Source: Ponticoccus litoralis (GTDB lineage: Bacteria > Pseudomonadota > Alphaproteobacteria > Rhodobacterales > Rhodobacteraceae). Taken from it: a stretch of 64,000 nt of DNA. The translations under genes were made by a program, and so were the position numbers. The number at the start of each line of letters is the position of its first letter. Within the stretch, counting starts at the first letter, position 1. A model generated the notes under the pieces. It saw nothing but the letters and a program-made list of their open reading frames with translations, ran no database searches and was not told the origin of the DNA. Shown here one piece after another: positions 45,287 through 55,490 of this stretch. Location of the stretch: assembly GCF_039769985.1 (NCBI RefSeq), contig NZ_JBDNCH010000002.1:3286001-3350000 (forward strand). The letters are read 5' to 3'.

Positions 45287-47755
45287 TCACTTCGGGACGA
45301 GTCGCGTGATGCCGACAGAGGCGGCGCGCGCGAGGTCGATGTCCAGCGACATGGGGATGTATTCGCCGCGCCGCCACAGCTGCCCGAGGTCGTCGTAATG
45401 CCGAGACAGCGGGTGGCCCGATTGTCCGGTGGCATTGATGAAGACCGAAGAATCCGGATCGGCGAAGTCGTAGACGCCGCGATAGCCCGCGCCGTGGACG
45501 TTCTGGAAGGGCGCCGGGTCTTTCCCCGAGGTGCGCCCGCGCATCAGCGTGTGGTCGCCGCCCGAGGTGCTTTGGCGGATGTTCACGAAGTAGCGCAGCA
45601 GCGGCACCTCGCCCAGCACCGGATGTTCGTGCACGGCGGCATGGGCATCGCCCCAGCGCAGGCTTTCCAGCGCCGATCCGTGGTGTTCGGCGATCCACAG
45701 CAGCGCATCGTCCAGCGCCAGCCGCGCGATGTCCGAGCAGGTCTCGACCTCGGCAGAGCGGATCACGTCGCACCAGACCCCGGCGCCGTTCACGTTGCGG
45801 AAGACCCGCTCGATGAACAGCGGTTCGACATGGTCGAAGTCCTCGGCCAGCGGTCCCAGCTCGTCGCGGATCAGCCGGTCCTGCAGGGCGCGCAGCCAGG
45901 CCGCGTAGATCAGCGGTTCGGGCAGGTGTTCGGACATCTCGCCGTTCCAGTCGGCCAGCAGGTCCAGCGCGCGCTGGCGGCGACGCTCGGGTGTGCCCTC
46001 TTCGGCGGCCTCGCCGGTGAACCACAGGTCGCGCCCGATCAGCGGCAGCAGGGTGCGGGCGGCGGGCGACACGGTGTCCAGCTGCGCCTCGATGAAGCTG
46101 TCGCGGGTATGCACCTTGCGGCCCTGCATCAGCCCCTGCCAGCGCTGCACCCGCTGGCTGTCGCCCCAGTCAAAGCTGACGTGGTTGGGGAAGGGCCGGT
46201 CGATGACCTTGTTGTTGGTATTGCCGACGATGCCGCCCTCGGGGGCGAGGAACTCGGGGTTGGCGGAGTAGGGCATGACCCCCTGCCAGCGGTTCTGTTC
46301 CAGCCAGCCGGGCGAGGGCAGGCGCCCCCGGCTCTGGTGCGCGGGATCGCGGCGCGGCATGGCGCCGACCATCTTCATCGCCACCATCTCGTCGTCGATC
46401 AGCGTCAGGTTCTGTGCGGGCGCCACGTAGAGCCGCGAGACCTCGATCGCCTCTTCCACGGACTGCGCCATCATCAGCCCCACCGCCGCCGAGGCCGAGG
46501 TGTCCTCGCCCGAGAGCGCGGTCCAGGACAGCGACATGACATGGCCCTCGGGCGTCACGTCCTCCAGGTTGAACTGCGAGCCGGGCAGCACCGGGCCGTT
46601 TTCCGTCCAGCGCAGGGTGATGGTGATCGGGGCCGCGTCCTTGATCTCGATGATCGACTTGCGGGTGCGGAAGGGGACATAGCCCTCGGGGCTGCGCACC
46701 TCTTCGGGGTTCTCGGGGTTCACCTCTTCGAAGTGCAGATCCTGATCGTCCATATAGGCCGAGGTGATGCCCCATGCGAGGTTCTCCGACCGCCCCACCA
46801 TGATCGCCGGGATGCCGGGAATGGATCCGCCGATGACGCCGCCGGATTGCAGTTGCAGCCGCGCCAGATACCAGATCGACGGCGCGGTGAAGCCAAGGTG
46901 CGGGTCGTTGGCCATCAGCGTTCCGCCGCCGGCAGAGCGCGAGGCCGCCGCCGCCCAGACGTTGGAGGCGCCCGCCAGACCGCGCTCGGGCACGGCGGCC
47001 AGAAAGCGCGGCATCTCCTTGCCGGGCAGGGCCGCGTGACGTTGCAGCGGCGCCGGCAGCAGGCTGGCGTAAGAGGGCAGGGCCGCGACGCCGGACCCGG
47101 GCATGTCCGGCAGGATGTCGGCCAGCCGGTCGGGATCGTCCAGCAGCCATGAGGTCCGGGCGCGCAGCACCTCTTCGGACATATGCGCCGAGAGTTGCAG
47201 CGCCATCAGCTTGATCAGGGCGATGGAATCGGCGGGTTGCCACGGCGCCATGGGCGCGTCGAAGAGGAACAGTTCCGGTGCCCCGCGCCCGAGGCTTTCG
47301 GTGTTGATCTCGGTGATCCGCGCGTTGACCCCGGCCGCATAGGCGCGCAGCGCGTCCGTCGTGCGCGCGTCCTGCGCCTGCACCGACTGCCGCGCCAGCG
47401 CGTAAAGGTCGAGCCGCCGCAGCAGCGTGTCGGTGCGCACCGTGCGCTCGCCGAAGATCTCGGACAGGCGGCCCTGCGCGGTGCGGCGCAGCACGATCAT
47501 CTGCCACAGGCGATCCTGCGCATGGGCGTAGCCGAGGCCAAAGAAGGCATCCGCGTCGCTTTCGGCAAGGATGTGCGGCACGCCGGAATTGTCGCGCACG
47601 ATCTCGACTTCGGCGGCGGCGCCCGAGACGCTCAGCGTCTTGTCGTAATCGGGCAGCGACCGCGAGGCGAGGTAATAGGCCACCCCGATGCCCAGAACGC
47701 TCAGTACCACCGCGGCGGTGGCCAGTCGCAGAAGCCATCGGAACAGAACCGCCAT
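45287..47755 (-). CDS. penicillin acylase family (Ntn-hydrolase) amidase
   Basis: This 822-residue precursor belongs to the family that cleaves itself and then hydrolyses amides such as penicillins or acyl-homoserine lactones in the periplasm. An N-terminal membrane/signal segment (LFRWLLRLATAAVVLSVLGIGVAYYLA) precedes VEIVRDNSGVPHILAESDADAFFGLGYAHAQDRLWQM. The nucleophile is the serine in GLAGASNVWAAAA, followed by the calcium-linked GGTLMANDPHLGFTAPSIWY. GNTNNKVIDRPFPNHVSFDWG and QSTSGGDHTLMRGRTSG complete the pattern. The natural substrate cannot be named. ATG at about 47755 starts the signal region. Confidence 0.88.
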   Translation of the reverse strand: MAVLFRWLLRLATAAVVLSVLGIGVAYYLASRSLPDYDKTLSVSGAAAEVEIVRDNSGVPHILAESDADAFFGLGYAHAQDRLWQMIVLRRTAQGRLSEIFGERTVRTDTLLRRLDLYALARQSVQAQDARTTDALRAYAAGVNARITEINTESLGRGAPELFLFDAPMAPWQPADSIALIKLMALQLSAHMSEEVLRARTSWLLDDPDRLADILPDMPGSGVAALPSYASLLPAPLQRHAALPGKEMPRFLAAVPERGLAGASNVWAAAASRSAGGGTLMANDPHLGFTAPSIWYLARLQLQSGGVIGGSIPGIPAIMVGRSENLAWGITSAYMDDQDLHFEEVNPENPEEVRSPEGYVPFRTRKSIIEIKDAAPITITLRWTENGPVLPGSQFNLEDVTPEGHVMSLSWTALSGEDTSASAAVGLMMAQSVEEAIEVSRLYVAPAQNLTLIDDEMVAMKMVGAMPRRDPAHQSRGRLPSPGWLEQNRWQGVMPYSANPEFLAPEGGIVGNTNNKVIDRPFPNHVSFDWGDSQRVQRWQGLMQGRKVHTRDSFIEAQLDTVSPAARTLLPLIGRDLWFTGEAAEEGTPERRRQRALDLLADWNGEMSEHLPEPLIYAAWLRALQDRLIRDELGPLAEDFDHVEPLFIERVFRNVNGAGVWCDVIRSAEVETCSDIARLALDDALLWIAEHHGSALESLRWGDAHAAVHEHPVLGEVPLLRYFVNIRQSTSGGDHTLMRGRTSGKDPAPFQNVHGAGYRGVYDFADPDSSVFINATGQSGHPLSRHYDDLGQLWRRGEYIPMSLDIDLARAASVGITRLVPK

Positions 47756-47861
47756 TTGCACGCGCCTTGTATTGGGGTAGGTGGGGCATGGACGGGATTA
47801 ACGTGCCTGCCGGGGCTTGCCAAGAGGCGCGCCGGGCGGGCCTGACGGAGGACCAACGACA

Positions 47862-48734
47862 ATGGCAAAGGTTGCATTTCTCGGGCTTGGGGTCATGGGC
47901 TACCCGATGGCGGGTTATCTCGCCAAGGCCGGTCACGAGGTGACGGTCTACAACCGCACCGCGGCCAAGGCCGAAAAATGGGTTGCAGAGCATGGCGGTG
48001 CCAGCGCCGCGACCCCGCGCGAGGCCGCCAGCGGCGCGGATTTCGTCATGGCCTGCGTCGGCAACGACGACGACCTGCGCTCTGTCTGCACCGGCGCCGA
48101 CGGCGCCTTTGCCGGCATGGCGAAGGGCAGCACCTTCGTCGACCACACCACCGTCTCTGCCATGGTCACCGCCGAGCTGTTCCAGCAGGCGCGCGAGGCC
48201 GGGATCGCCTTCGTGGATGCGCCTGTCTCTGGCGGGCAGGCGGGCGCCGAGAACGGTCAACTTGTCGTAATGTGCGGTGGCGATCAGGCCGCCTTCGACG
48301 CCGCCAAGCCGCTGATCGACAGCTATGCCAAGCTGTGCAACCGCCTTGGCGAAAGCGGTGCCGGGCAATTGTGCAAGATGGTCAACCAGATCTGCATCGC
48401 CGGGCTGGTGCAGGGCCTGTCCGAAGGGCTGCATTTCGCGCAGAAGGCGGGCCTTGACGGGCGCGCGGTGGTCGAGGTCATCGGCGGCGGCGCCGCCGGG
48501 TCCTGGCAGATGGTCAACCGCTTCGAGACAATGCTGGACGACAAGTTCGACCACGGCTTTGCCGTCGACTGGATGCGCAAGGATCTGGGCATCTGCCTGA
48601 ACACCGCGGACGAGGTCGGGGCCTCGCTGCCCGTCACCGCCCTGGTGGATCAGTTCTACAAGGACGTGCAGAAGCTGGGCGGCGGGCGCTGGGACACCTC
48701 TGCGCTGATCAAGCGGCTGAACGCCCTCGGCTGA
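47862..48734 (+). CDS. NAD-binding beta-hydroxyacid dehydrogenase (GarR/MmsB family)
   Basis: The 290-residue protein is of the family that oxidises 3-hydroxyisobutyrate or reduces tartronate semialdehyde. The Rossmann motif VAFLGLGVMGYPMAGYLAKAGHEVTVYNRT starts the protein, VDAPVSGGQAGAENGQLVVMCGG is the substrate-binding signature, and the catalytic lysine is in GAGQLCKMVNQICIAG. C-terminal helices follow normally. It is divergent from the acylase gene and converges on the GntR gene. The substrate is undecided between the two classes. Confidence 0.9.
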   Translation: MAKVAFLGLGVMGYPMAGYLAKAGHEVTVYNRTAAKAEKWVAEHGGASAATPREAASGADFVMACVGNDDDLRSVCTGADGAFAGMAKGSTFVDHTTVSAMVTAELFQQAREAGIAFVDAPVSGGQAGAENGQLVVMCGGDQAAFDAAKPLIDSYAKLCNRLGESGAGQLCKMVNQICIAGLVQGLSEGLHFAQKAGLDGRAVVEVIGGGAAGSWQMVNRFETMLDDKFDHGFAVDWMRKDLGICLNTADEVGASLPVTALVDQFYKDVQKLGGGRWDTSALIKRLNALG

Positions 48735-48768
48735 TCGGTTAAGGCGCCTCGCCCTGACCCCGAGGCAC

Positions 48769-48797
48769 CGAAGCCCCGCCAGACCTGCGGGGCTTCG
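48769..48797. terminator. hairpin between convergent dehydrogenase and GntR genes
   Basis: CGAAGCCCCGC (48769-48779) pairs with GCGGGGCTTCG (48787-48797) around a seven-base loop. It lacks a strong T-run, so termination is a guess from its position between convergent genes. Confidence 0.55.
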
Positions 48798-48861
48798 AAG
48801 GCAATGGTTTGGCTGAAGGCTAGCGGGTTTCGGCGGGATACCGACGGCCCGGAACGGGCGG

Positions 48862-49508
48862 CTACATCCCCCACCAGCGCAGGGTCTGCACCAGATGGAT
48901 GTCGATGGTTTCCTCGACCCGGCGCAGATCGCGCGCTTCCATGGCGGCGATGATGTCCAGATGCTCTTCCATCGCCGAGGTGATCCGGTCCATCAGGAAC
49001 GGCCGGGTCTGCTGGATCACCGCGATCCGGTCGCGGTTCTGCCGGTAGGCCTCTTGCAGGTAGGGGTTGTCCAGCCCCTCTGACAGCGCGTTGTGCAGGC
49101 TGAGGTCGACGCCGATGGCGAGCGTGCCGGTGGCCGTCGGATCGCCGCGCGCGCGCGGGCCAGCAGGTCTTCGTGCGTCCGGCGCAGCCCTTCCGCCGGA
49201 AAGGGCGCCTCTGTCAGCAGGATCCGCCGCGCGCCTTCGCGCTCCAGCGCCGAGCGCATGTCCATGCAGGTTCGCGTGGTCCGGGGGCCCGCATCCATCA
49301 CGGTGATTCCCCGTTTGGGCCGGATGCTGAGCAGGGCGCGGGCCTCTGCCAGCTTCGTCGCCTCGCGGATCGCGGCGATGGGATAGTCCAGCCTGCGCGA
49401 CAGCTCTGGCATGGAAAAGAAGGCCCCGGCTTCCAGCGCGCCGCTGCGGAGCGCCGAAAGAAGCGCGTCAAATGCCTGATCTGCCAGCGGTTTTTGCATT
49501 TCGTCCAT
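48862..49508 (-). CDS. GntR-family (FadR-type) transcription regulator, frame broken near 49150
   Basis: The N-terminal winged helix (FDALLSALRSGALEAGAFFSMPELSRRLDYPIAAIREATKLAEARALLSIRPKRGITVMDAG) is typical of GntR proteins. The C-terminal FCD-type ligand domain begins in one frame (RSALEREGARRILLTEAPF) and ends in another (ALSEGLDNPYLQEAYRQNRDRIAVIQQTRPFLMDRITSAMEEHLDIIAAMEARD). The frame changes in the CG dinucleotide run at 49145-49158. The restored length is about 215 residues, usual for the group. It is divergent from the YfcC carrier gene with 190 bp between, and probably controls it. Confidence 0.83.
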
Positions 49509-49698
49509 GCCTGTCTCACTCTCCTGAACTGCTTGACGCTATCACGGCATTATCAAAATACCACGAAAGGTCCTGATTGGCATTCTGCATTGTCTGACAG
49601 ATGAAATCCCATCTAACATTTTAGAAGATAGCTCAATTGCGATGGCATACAAGCCCGGGTCCCCCGGGCGGGCATGTCGAAACGGTAGGGAGGCCGAT

Positions 49699-51147
49699 AT
49701 GACAAGCGAGACACAGAGGACACTGGACCCGGAGGAGGAGATTGCCGGATCCGAGGGCATGCGGATGCCGCATATCTACGTCATTCTATTCGTCTTCACC
49801 GCGCTTGCCGCGCTGGCGACGCATTTCATTCCGGCGGGCGTCTTCGACCGCGTGACCCTGCCCAACGGGCGCAGCGCCATCGACCCCGAGAGCTACCGGC
49901 AGGTGGCCGCGACCCCGGTCGGGCTGGAGGATTTCATGATGGCGGTGCCGCGCGGGCTCGCCGATGCCTCGGTCGTGGTGTTCTTCACCTTCATCATCGG
50001 CGGCATGTTTATGGTGATCCGGCGCACCGGCGTGATCGACGTCGCGGTGGACAAGCTGACACGGCGGTTCGCGGCGCGCTCGATCCTGATCCTGCCGGTG
50101 CTCATGGTGACCTTCGCCGTGGTGGCGACGCTGATCGGCACGCAGGAGCTTGCGCTGGTCTACGTGCCGGTGATCCTGCCGCTGATGATCGCCCTGCGCT
50201 TCGACAGCGTGACGGCGGTGGCGGTGGCGCTGCTGGCGACGACGGCGGGTTTCACCTCGGGCGTTCTCAACCCGATCAACACCGGCCTCGGCCAGTCCAT
50301 CGCCGAGGTGCCGCTGTACTCCGGCGCCGGTCTGCGGGCCGCTCTTTTCGTCGCCTTGCTGGGCGCCGCGGTGATCCATGTCACCCGCTACGCCAGCAAG
50401 GTCCGTGCCAATCCCGCAGCAAGCCTGATGGCCGGCACTGCGCGCGAGGAAGAGAAGCGCCGCCTGTACCAGACCGCAGAGATCGGCGCGGCGCTGCAAT
50501 TCACCCCGCGCCAGTTCCGCGCCGGTCTGGTGGCGCTGGCCTTCTTCGGTGTCATGATCTGGGGCGTGCTGACGCGCGGCTGGTTCATGATGGAGATGGC
50601 GGGGCTCTTCGTGCTCATGGGGATCACGGTCGGGATGGTGGCCGGGCTCACCACCACGAAGATCTGCGAGGCCTTCAACGAAGGGTTCCGCGACGTGCTG
50701 GTGGGCGCGATCATCGTCGGGCTGGCGCGCGCCGTGGCCGTGATGCTGGAGCAGGGGCAGGTGATGGACACGCTGGTGCTGGGGCTTGGCGACCTCGTCG
50801 GCTCTTTCCCCGACACGCTGTCGGCGGTGGGCATGTTCCTTGCGCAGCTGGGGTTCAACTTCGTGATCCCGTCGGGCTCGGGCCAGGCTCTGGTGACCAT
50901 GCCGATTATGGCGCCGCTGTCGGACATCATCGGCGTGACCCGTCAGAACGCGGTGCTGTCCTACCAGCTTGGCGATGGCCTTTCGAACATCCTTTACCCG
51001 ACGTCGGGGTACTTCATGGCGACGCTGGCGCTTGGCGGGGTCGGCTGGGATCGTTGGATCCGCTTCTTCCTGCCGCTCTTCGCGGTCTGGGTCGCCATCG
51101 CCGTGGGCTTCGTGGTCTTTGCACAGGCAACCGGCTGGATCGGGTAG
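49699..51147 (+). CDS. YfcC/DcuC-like carboxylate or amino-acid carrier
   Basis: The 482-residue membrane protein has about 12 segments and the YfcC family pattern: MPHIYVILFVFTALAALATHFIPAGVFDRV, TFIIGGMFMVIRRTGVIDVAVDKL, LATTAGFTSGVLNPINTGLGQSIAEVPLYSGAGLR, LNFVIPSGSG-like FNFVIPSGSGQALVTMPIMAPLSD and LGDGLSNILYPTSGYFMATLALGGVGW. The family is linked to dicarboxylates or basic amino acids; the substrate here is unknown. ATG at 49699 has GGGAGG upstream. The adjacent divergent GntR gene is the likely regulator. Confidence 0.88.
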   Translation: MTSETQRTLDPEEEIAGSEGMRMPHIYVILFVFTALAALATHFIPAGVFDRVTLPNGRSAIDPESYRQVAATPVGLEDFMMAVPRGLADASVVVFFTFIIGGMFMVIRRTGVIDVAVDKLTRRFAARSILILPVLMVTFAVVATLIGTQELALVYVPVILPLMIALRFDSVTAVAVALLATTAGFTSGVLNPINTGLGQSIAEVPLYSGAGLRAALFVALLGAAVIHVTRYASKVRANPAASLMAGTAREEEKRRLYQTAEIGAALQFTPRQFRAGLVALAFFGVMIWGVLTRGWFMMEMAGLFVLMGITVGMVAGLTTTKICEAFNEGFRDVLVGAIIVGLARAVAVMLEQGQVMDTLVLGLGDLVGSFPDTLSAVGMFLAQLGFNFVIPSGSGQALVTMPIMAPLSDIIGVTRQNAVLSYQLGDGLSNILYPTSGYFMATLALGGVGWDRWIRFFLPLFAVWVAIAVGFVVFAQATGWIG

Positions 51148-51168
51148 GCCGGTCCGCAACGGAACGCC

Positions 51169-51204
51169 AAAGGGCGCCGCCATCCGCGGCGCCCTTCTTT
51201 TTGT
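51169..51204 (+). terminator. rho-independent terminator of the YfcC-type carrier gene
   Basis: AAAGGGCGCCGC pairs with GCGGCGCCCTT around CATCC, followed by CTTTTTG. This is one of the clearest terminators in the window. Confidence 0.9.
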
Positions 51205-51618
51205 CATCCACGCCGGGGACTGGGGATAAAGCGCAATTTCAGCATTGTGTTCTTGGTGCCTCAGACGTTATGTTGGCTTTCAGGCAGGCTGTCTTCAGGA
51301 CAGCGCCGACCAGTTTCGCTGCCTCAAAGCCCGGACCAATCCGCTTTCTGGCAGACCGATCCTAGCCGCAAGGCCAAAGAACCGAGCCCGGACCGCTTCT
51401 TGCGACGGGTTTCATGAACGGGCGCAGCCGAGGCATGGACCATGCCGCGGTATAGCGTCGGAGAAGAACCGCGATGAAGCGCGCGACAGACATGAGGCAC
51501 GAGGACAGGAGCGTCTGCGCCCCTCGTGACGGTGCGCTACCTCTCGCCCTGACAAGACACAGTCCCCACGCGCCGCGACCCCCGGGACGGGGCTCGTCCG
51601 GCTGTGCATACGGAACCC
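51205..51618 (+). promoter_or_regulatory. promoter and long leader region of rne
   Basis: The 414 bases before rne contain no gene I trust. RNase E genes usually have long untranslated leaders through which the enzyme controls its own mRNA. The region contains several short inverted repeats (for example near 51510-51600), but I cannot place the promoter. Confidence 0.45.
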
Positions 51619-54600
51619 ATGGCAAAGAAAATGCTCATCGACGCCACCCACGCGGAGGAAACCCGCGTCGTGGTGGTGGACGGCAACAAGGTCGAGGAAT
51701 TCGACTTTGAGTCCGAAAACAAGCGGCAGCTCGCCGGCAATATCTACCTTGCAAAGGTAACGCGGGTCGAACCCTCGCTTCAGGCGGCCTTCGTGGACTA
51801 TGGCGGCAACCGCCACGGCTTCCTCGCCTTCTCGGAAATCCACCCGGATTACTACCAGATCCCGGTCGCTGACCGGAAGGCGCTGATGGAGGAGGAGGCA
51901 GAGCTTGCCGCCGCTGCCGCCGAGGAAGAAGAGAAGCCCAAGCGGTCGCGTTCGCGGTCGCGCCGGAAGCCTGCGAAGACAACCGAGGCCCCGGAGGCTC
52001 AGGCCGACAAGGCGGACAAGGCTCCCCGCGAGATCAGCGGGATGGAAACCATCGATCTTGGCGAGGACGGCGATGCCGGCGAGCCGGGCGAGGGCCTGTC
52101 GCCGATGGAAACCGTGGCCGAGACCCCGGTGGCAGAGCCTGACGGCACGCCGGATACCGGTGTGGCCGAAGCCACGCCCGCGGAACAGGCGCTGCCGGAT
52201 CACGTGACCGAGGCACCCGCCGCCGCTGGCGCGGACGTGCCCGGAGAGACCCCGACAGAGGAACCCGCGCCCGCCGAGGCGCCGGAAAACCCGACCCCCG
52301 CCGAGACCCCGGCAGAGCCGCCCGCGCCTTCCGAGCTGCCCGAGCCGACGCCCGCCGAGACGCCGGTCCAAAGCCCCGACGAGGCCGGTGCAGAGGCCGG
52401 GGACGCCGGGCAGGACAGTCAAGAGGACGAGCCCAAGGGCCGCCCCATGGCCGCCGACAGCGACGATGACGCCGATGTGATCACCGCCGAGCCGGGCGGT
52501 TCCGACGACGATGACGACGACTCTTCTGACGGCGACGATGGCATCGAATCCGTCGCCGACGACGACACCGAGGAAGACATCCGCCCGGTGCGCAAGCCGT
52601 CGCGCGCGCGCCGCTACAAGATCCAGGAAGTCATCAAGGTCCGCCAGATCATGCTGGTGCAGGTCGTCAAGGAAGAGCGTGGCAACAAGGGCGCCGCTCT
52701 GACCACCTACCTGTCGCTGGCCGGTCGCTACTGCGTGCTGATGCCCAACACCGCGCGCGGCGGCGGCATCAGCCGCAAGATCACCAATGCCACCGACCGG
52801 CAGAAGCTGAAGGCCATCGCCAACGAGATCGACGTGCCCAAGGGCGCGGGCCTGATCATCCGCACGGCGGGCGCCAAGCGCACCAAGACCGAGATCAAGC
52901 GCGACTACGAATACCTGCAGCGCCTGTGGGAGCAGATCCGCGAGCTGACGCTGAAGAGCATCGCGCCCGCGAAGATCTACGAAGAGGGCGACCTGATCAA
53001 ACGCTCGATCCGCGATCTGTATTCGCGCGAGATCGACGAGGTCTGGGTCGAGGGCGAGCGCGGCTACCGCGTGGCCAAGGACTTCATGAAGATGATCATG
53101 CCGTCCCACGCCAAGAACGTGAAGCACTACCAGGACCAGATGCCGCTGTTCGCGCGCTATCAGGTCGAGTCGTACCTTGGCGGCATGTTCAACCCGACCG
53201 TGCAGCTGAAGTCCGGCGGCTATATCGTCATCGGCGTGACCGAGGCGCTGGTGGCCATCGACGTGAACTCTGGCCGGGCCACGAAAGAGGGCTCGATCGA
53301 AGAGACCGCGCTGAAGACCAATCTCGAGGCCGCCGAAGAGGTCGCTCGCCAGCTGCGCCTGCGCGACCTTGCGGGGCTGATCGTCATCGACTTCATCGAC
53401 ATGGACGAGCGCAAGAACAACGCCGCCGTCGAGAAGCGCATCAAGGACAAGCTGAAGACCGACCGCGCCCGCATCCAGGTGGGCCGGATCTCGGGCTTCG
53501 GCCTGCTGGAGATGTCGCGCCAGCGCCTGCGCCCCGGCATGATCGAGGCAACGACGCAGCCGTGCCCCGCCTGTCACGGCACCGGGCTGATCCGGTCCGA
53601 CGACAATATGGCGCTGAACATCCTGCGTCAGGTCGAGGAAGAGGGCACGCGCCGCCGCTCGCGCGAGGTGCTGCTGAAATGCCCGGTGGGCATCGCCAAC
53701 TACCTGATGAACCAGAAGCGCGAGCATGTGGCCCAGATCGAAAGCCGCTACGGCATGTCCGTGCGGATCGAGGGGGACGTGCACCTGGTCTCGCCCGACT
53801 TCACGCTTGAGAAGTTCAAGACCGCGACCCGCGTGGTGCCCGAGGCGGCGCCGGTGGTGTCGGTCGATACCTCGATCATGGACGAGATCGACGAAGCGGC
53901 AGAAGCCGCAGAGGCCGAGGAACTGGAAGCCGCCGAGAAGGCCGAGGCCGAGGTATCTGAGGTGCGCGCGCCCTCGTCCGACGAGGACGGGGAGGACGAC
54001 GGCAAGCCCGAGGAAGCGCCGTCGCCGCCGTCGCCGCAAGTCCAAGTCCCGCGACAACGGCGAGGGGCAGGATGGGGCAGAGGCCTCTGACAAGCCCGAG
54101 GGCGACAGCGCCGAGGATGGCACCGGCGCCGCGTCGGACAACGACCAGCCCGCGCAGAGCCCCGCCGCCGAAGCGCCTGCCACCCCGGCAGAGCCTGTCG
54201 CGGCAGAGGCATCGGATGGTGCCGTGGCCGAAGCTGAAACCGCCGAGGCCGCGCCCGAAACCGCGCCCGAGGCAGAGGTTGCCGAGCCGGTGAAGGAAAG
54301 GCCGAAGCGGACCCGCAGCCGGACGCGCAAGCCCAAGGTCGTGACGGAAGAGCCCGCCGCGCCCGCTGCCGAAGCCAGCGATGATGCGGCGCCCGCAGCG
54401 GCGGCCCCGGAGGCCGTGACGGAGACTGTGACCGAAGCGGCGCCTGCCGCAACCGAGGTGGCGGACACTGCCGAGGCGGCGACCCCGTCCGAGGCTCCGG
54501 CGCCCGAGGCGCAGGCCGAAACCGCAGAGGCCCCGCAGGAAGGGCCGAAGCGCAGGCGCACGCGGGCCAAGGCCTCTGACGTCATCGCGTCGGTCGTCGG

Positions 54601-54803
54601 CGCCCCGGCAGAGCCTGACGCGCCCGTCGAAGCCAAGGACGAGGCGCCGGTTGCTCCGGTGGTGGAGGAGACTGTGACCGAGGCGGCGCCCGAGCCTGCC
54701 GAGGCTGAAGAAGCGCCCGCCGCAGAAGCGCCCGAGGCAGCTCGAACGGGCTGGCGAGGACGACAAGCCGAAACGCCGCGGCTGGTGGTCCCCGGGCCGC
54801 TGA
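51619..54803 (+). CDS. rne: ribonuclease E, frame broken twice in the C-terminal part
   Basis: RNase E is the main mRNA-decay endonuclease and scaffold of the degradosome. The catalytic half is complete: MLIDATHAEETRVVVVDGNKVEEFDFES, S1 start LAGNIYLAKVTRVEPSLQAAFVDYGGNRHGFLAFSEIHPDYY, the 5' sensor/RNase H and DNase-like part ending IDVNSGRATKEGSIEETALKTNLEAAEEVARQLRLRDLAGLIVIDFIDM and the Zn-link CPACHGTG. A roughly 230-residue acidic, Pro/Ala/Glu-rich insertion (about residues 90-330) splits the S1 domain. Breaks lie at GCCCGAGG (54006-54013) and between 54739 and 54760. Restoration gives an RRRRRRRKSKSR patch, a low-complexity tail and the ending KPKRRGWWSPGR. Confidence 0.94.
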
Positions 54804-54822
54804 TCCGGCAGGACAGACAAGG

Positions 54823-54856
54823 AAAGCCCCGGCGCGACGCCGGGGCTTTTTCTTTT
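54823..54856 (+). terminator. rho-independent terminator of rne
   Basis: AAAGCCCCGGCG (54823-54834) pairs with CGCCGGGGCTTT (54838-54849) around CGA, followed by TTCTTTT. It lies 20 bp after the restored rne stop codon, supporting that frame. Confidence 0.92.
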
Positions 54857-54912
54857 CAGATCAGGTGATTGTGAAACGGTCTTGATGTCTTGCCGAGCAC
54901 CGGATCCCTGTC

Positions 54913-55056
54913 GGCGGACACGGCGGACACGGCGGACACGGCGGACACGGCGGACACGGCGGACACGGCGGACACGGCGGACACGGCGGACACGGCGGAC
55001 ACGGCGGACACGGCGGACACGGCGGACACGGCGGACACGGCGGACACGGCGGACGC
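54913..55056. repeat. 9-bp minisatellite (GGCGGACAC), 15 perfect copies plus one imperfect
   Basis: Fifteen consecutive exact copies of GGCGGACAC run from 54913 to 55047, then GGCGGACGC (55048-55056). It is in the interval between the rne terminator and the tusA stop. The repeat is open in several frames, encoding (Thr-Ala-Asp)n or (Arg-Arg-Thr)n, but no frame has other support. Confidence 0.97.
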
Positions 55057-55075
55057 AGGGCCCGCCGGATGCACA

Positions 55076-55297
55076 TCAGCCGCGGCGTATCGTCCAGATC
55101 ATCACGTTGCCGTCCTCGGCCTGTGTTTCCAGATGATGCCCGGCCTCGGCGCAGAAATGCGGGACGTCGACGATCGCCGCCGGATCGTCGGTGCGCAGCA
55201 CCAGCAGGCCTCCCGGTTCCAGCGCCCGCAGGCGTTTGCGGGCCTTTAGGACGGGCAGGGGACAAAGCAGGCCGGTGGCGTCGAGTTCATGGGTCAT
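55076..55297 (-). CDS. TusA/SirA-family sulfur carrier
   Basis: The 73-residue product MTHELDATGLLCPLPVLKARKRLRALEPGGLLVLRTDDPAAIVDVPHFCAEAGHHLETQAEDGNVMIWTIRRG has the CPxP motif (LLCPLPVLKARKRL) whose cysteine carries persulfide sulfur. In E. coli TusA passes sulfur to tRNA thiolation and molybdenum cofactor synthesis. It is intact and lies 20 bp from the minisatellite on its downstream side, divergent from ccdA. Confidence 0.92.
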   Translation of the reverse strand: MTHELDATGLLCPLPVLKARKRLRALEPGGLLVLRTDDPAAIVDVPHFCAEAGHHLETQAEDGNVMIWTIRRG

Positions 55298-55490
55298 GGC
55301 GCAGACATAGAGCGTTTCGACCGGGCGGAGAAGCGGCTCTGCGCGGATTTTCCACCGGCCCGCGACAGGCGGCCCGCGGGGCCGGGGCGGCGCGCCATGG
55401 CCCTACGCCCTGGGATGTTTCAAAGACGCCACGCGGATGTGACCCGGGCGGAGCGTGACGCGCCCGCCCGGATGGCCTAAGCCCTGACAC

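Noticed and set aside
54890..55249. A protein of repeated Thr-Ala-Asp from the 9-bp repeat
   Set aside because: A 9-bp repeat is automatically open in its frames. There is no ribosome-binding site, and the frame runs antisense through tusA.
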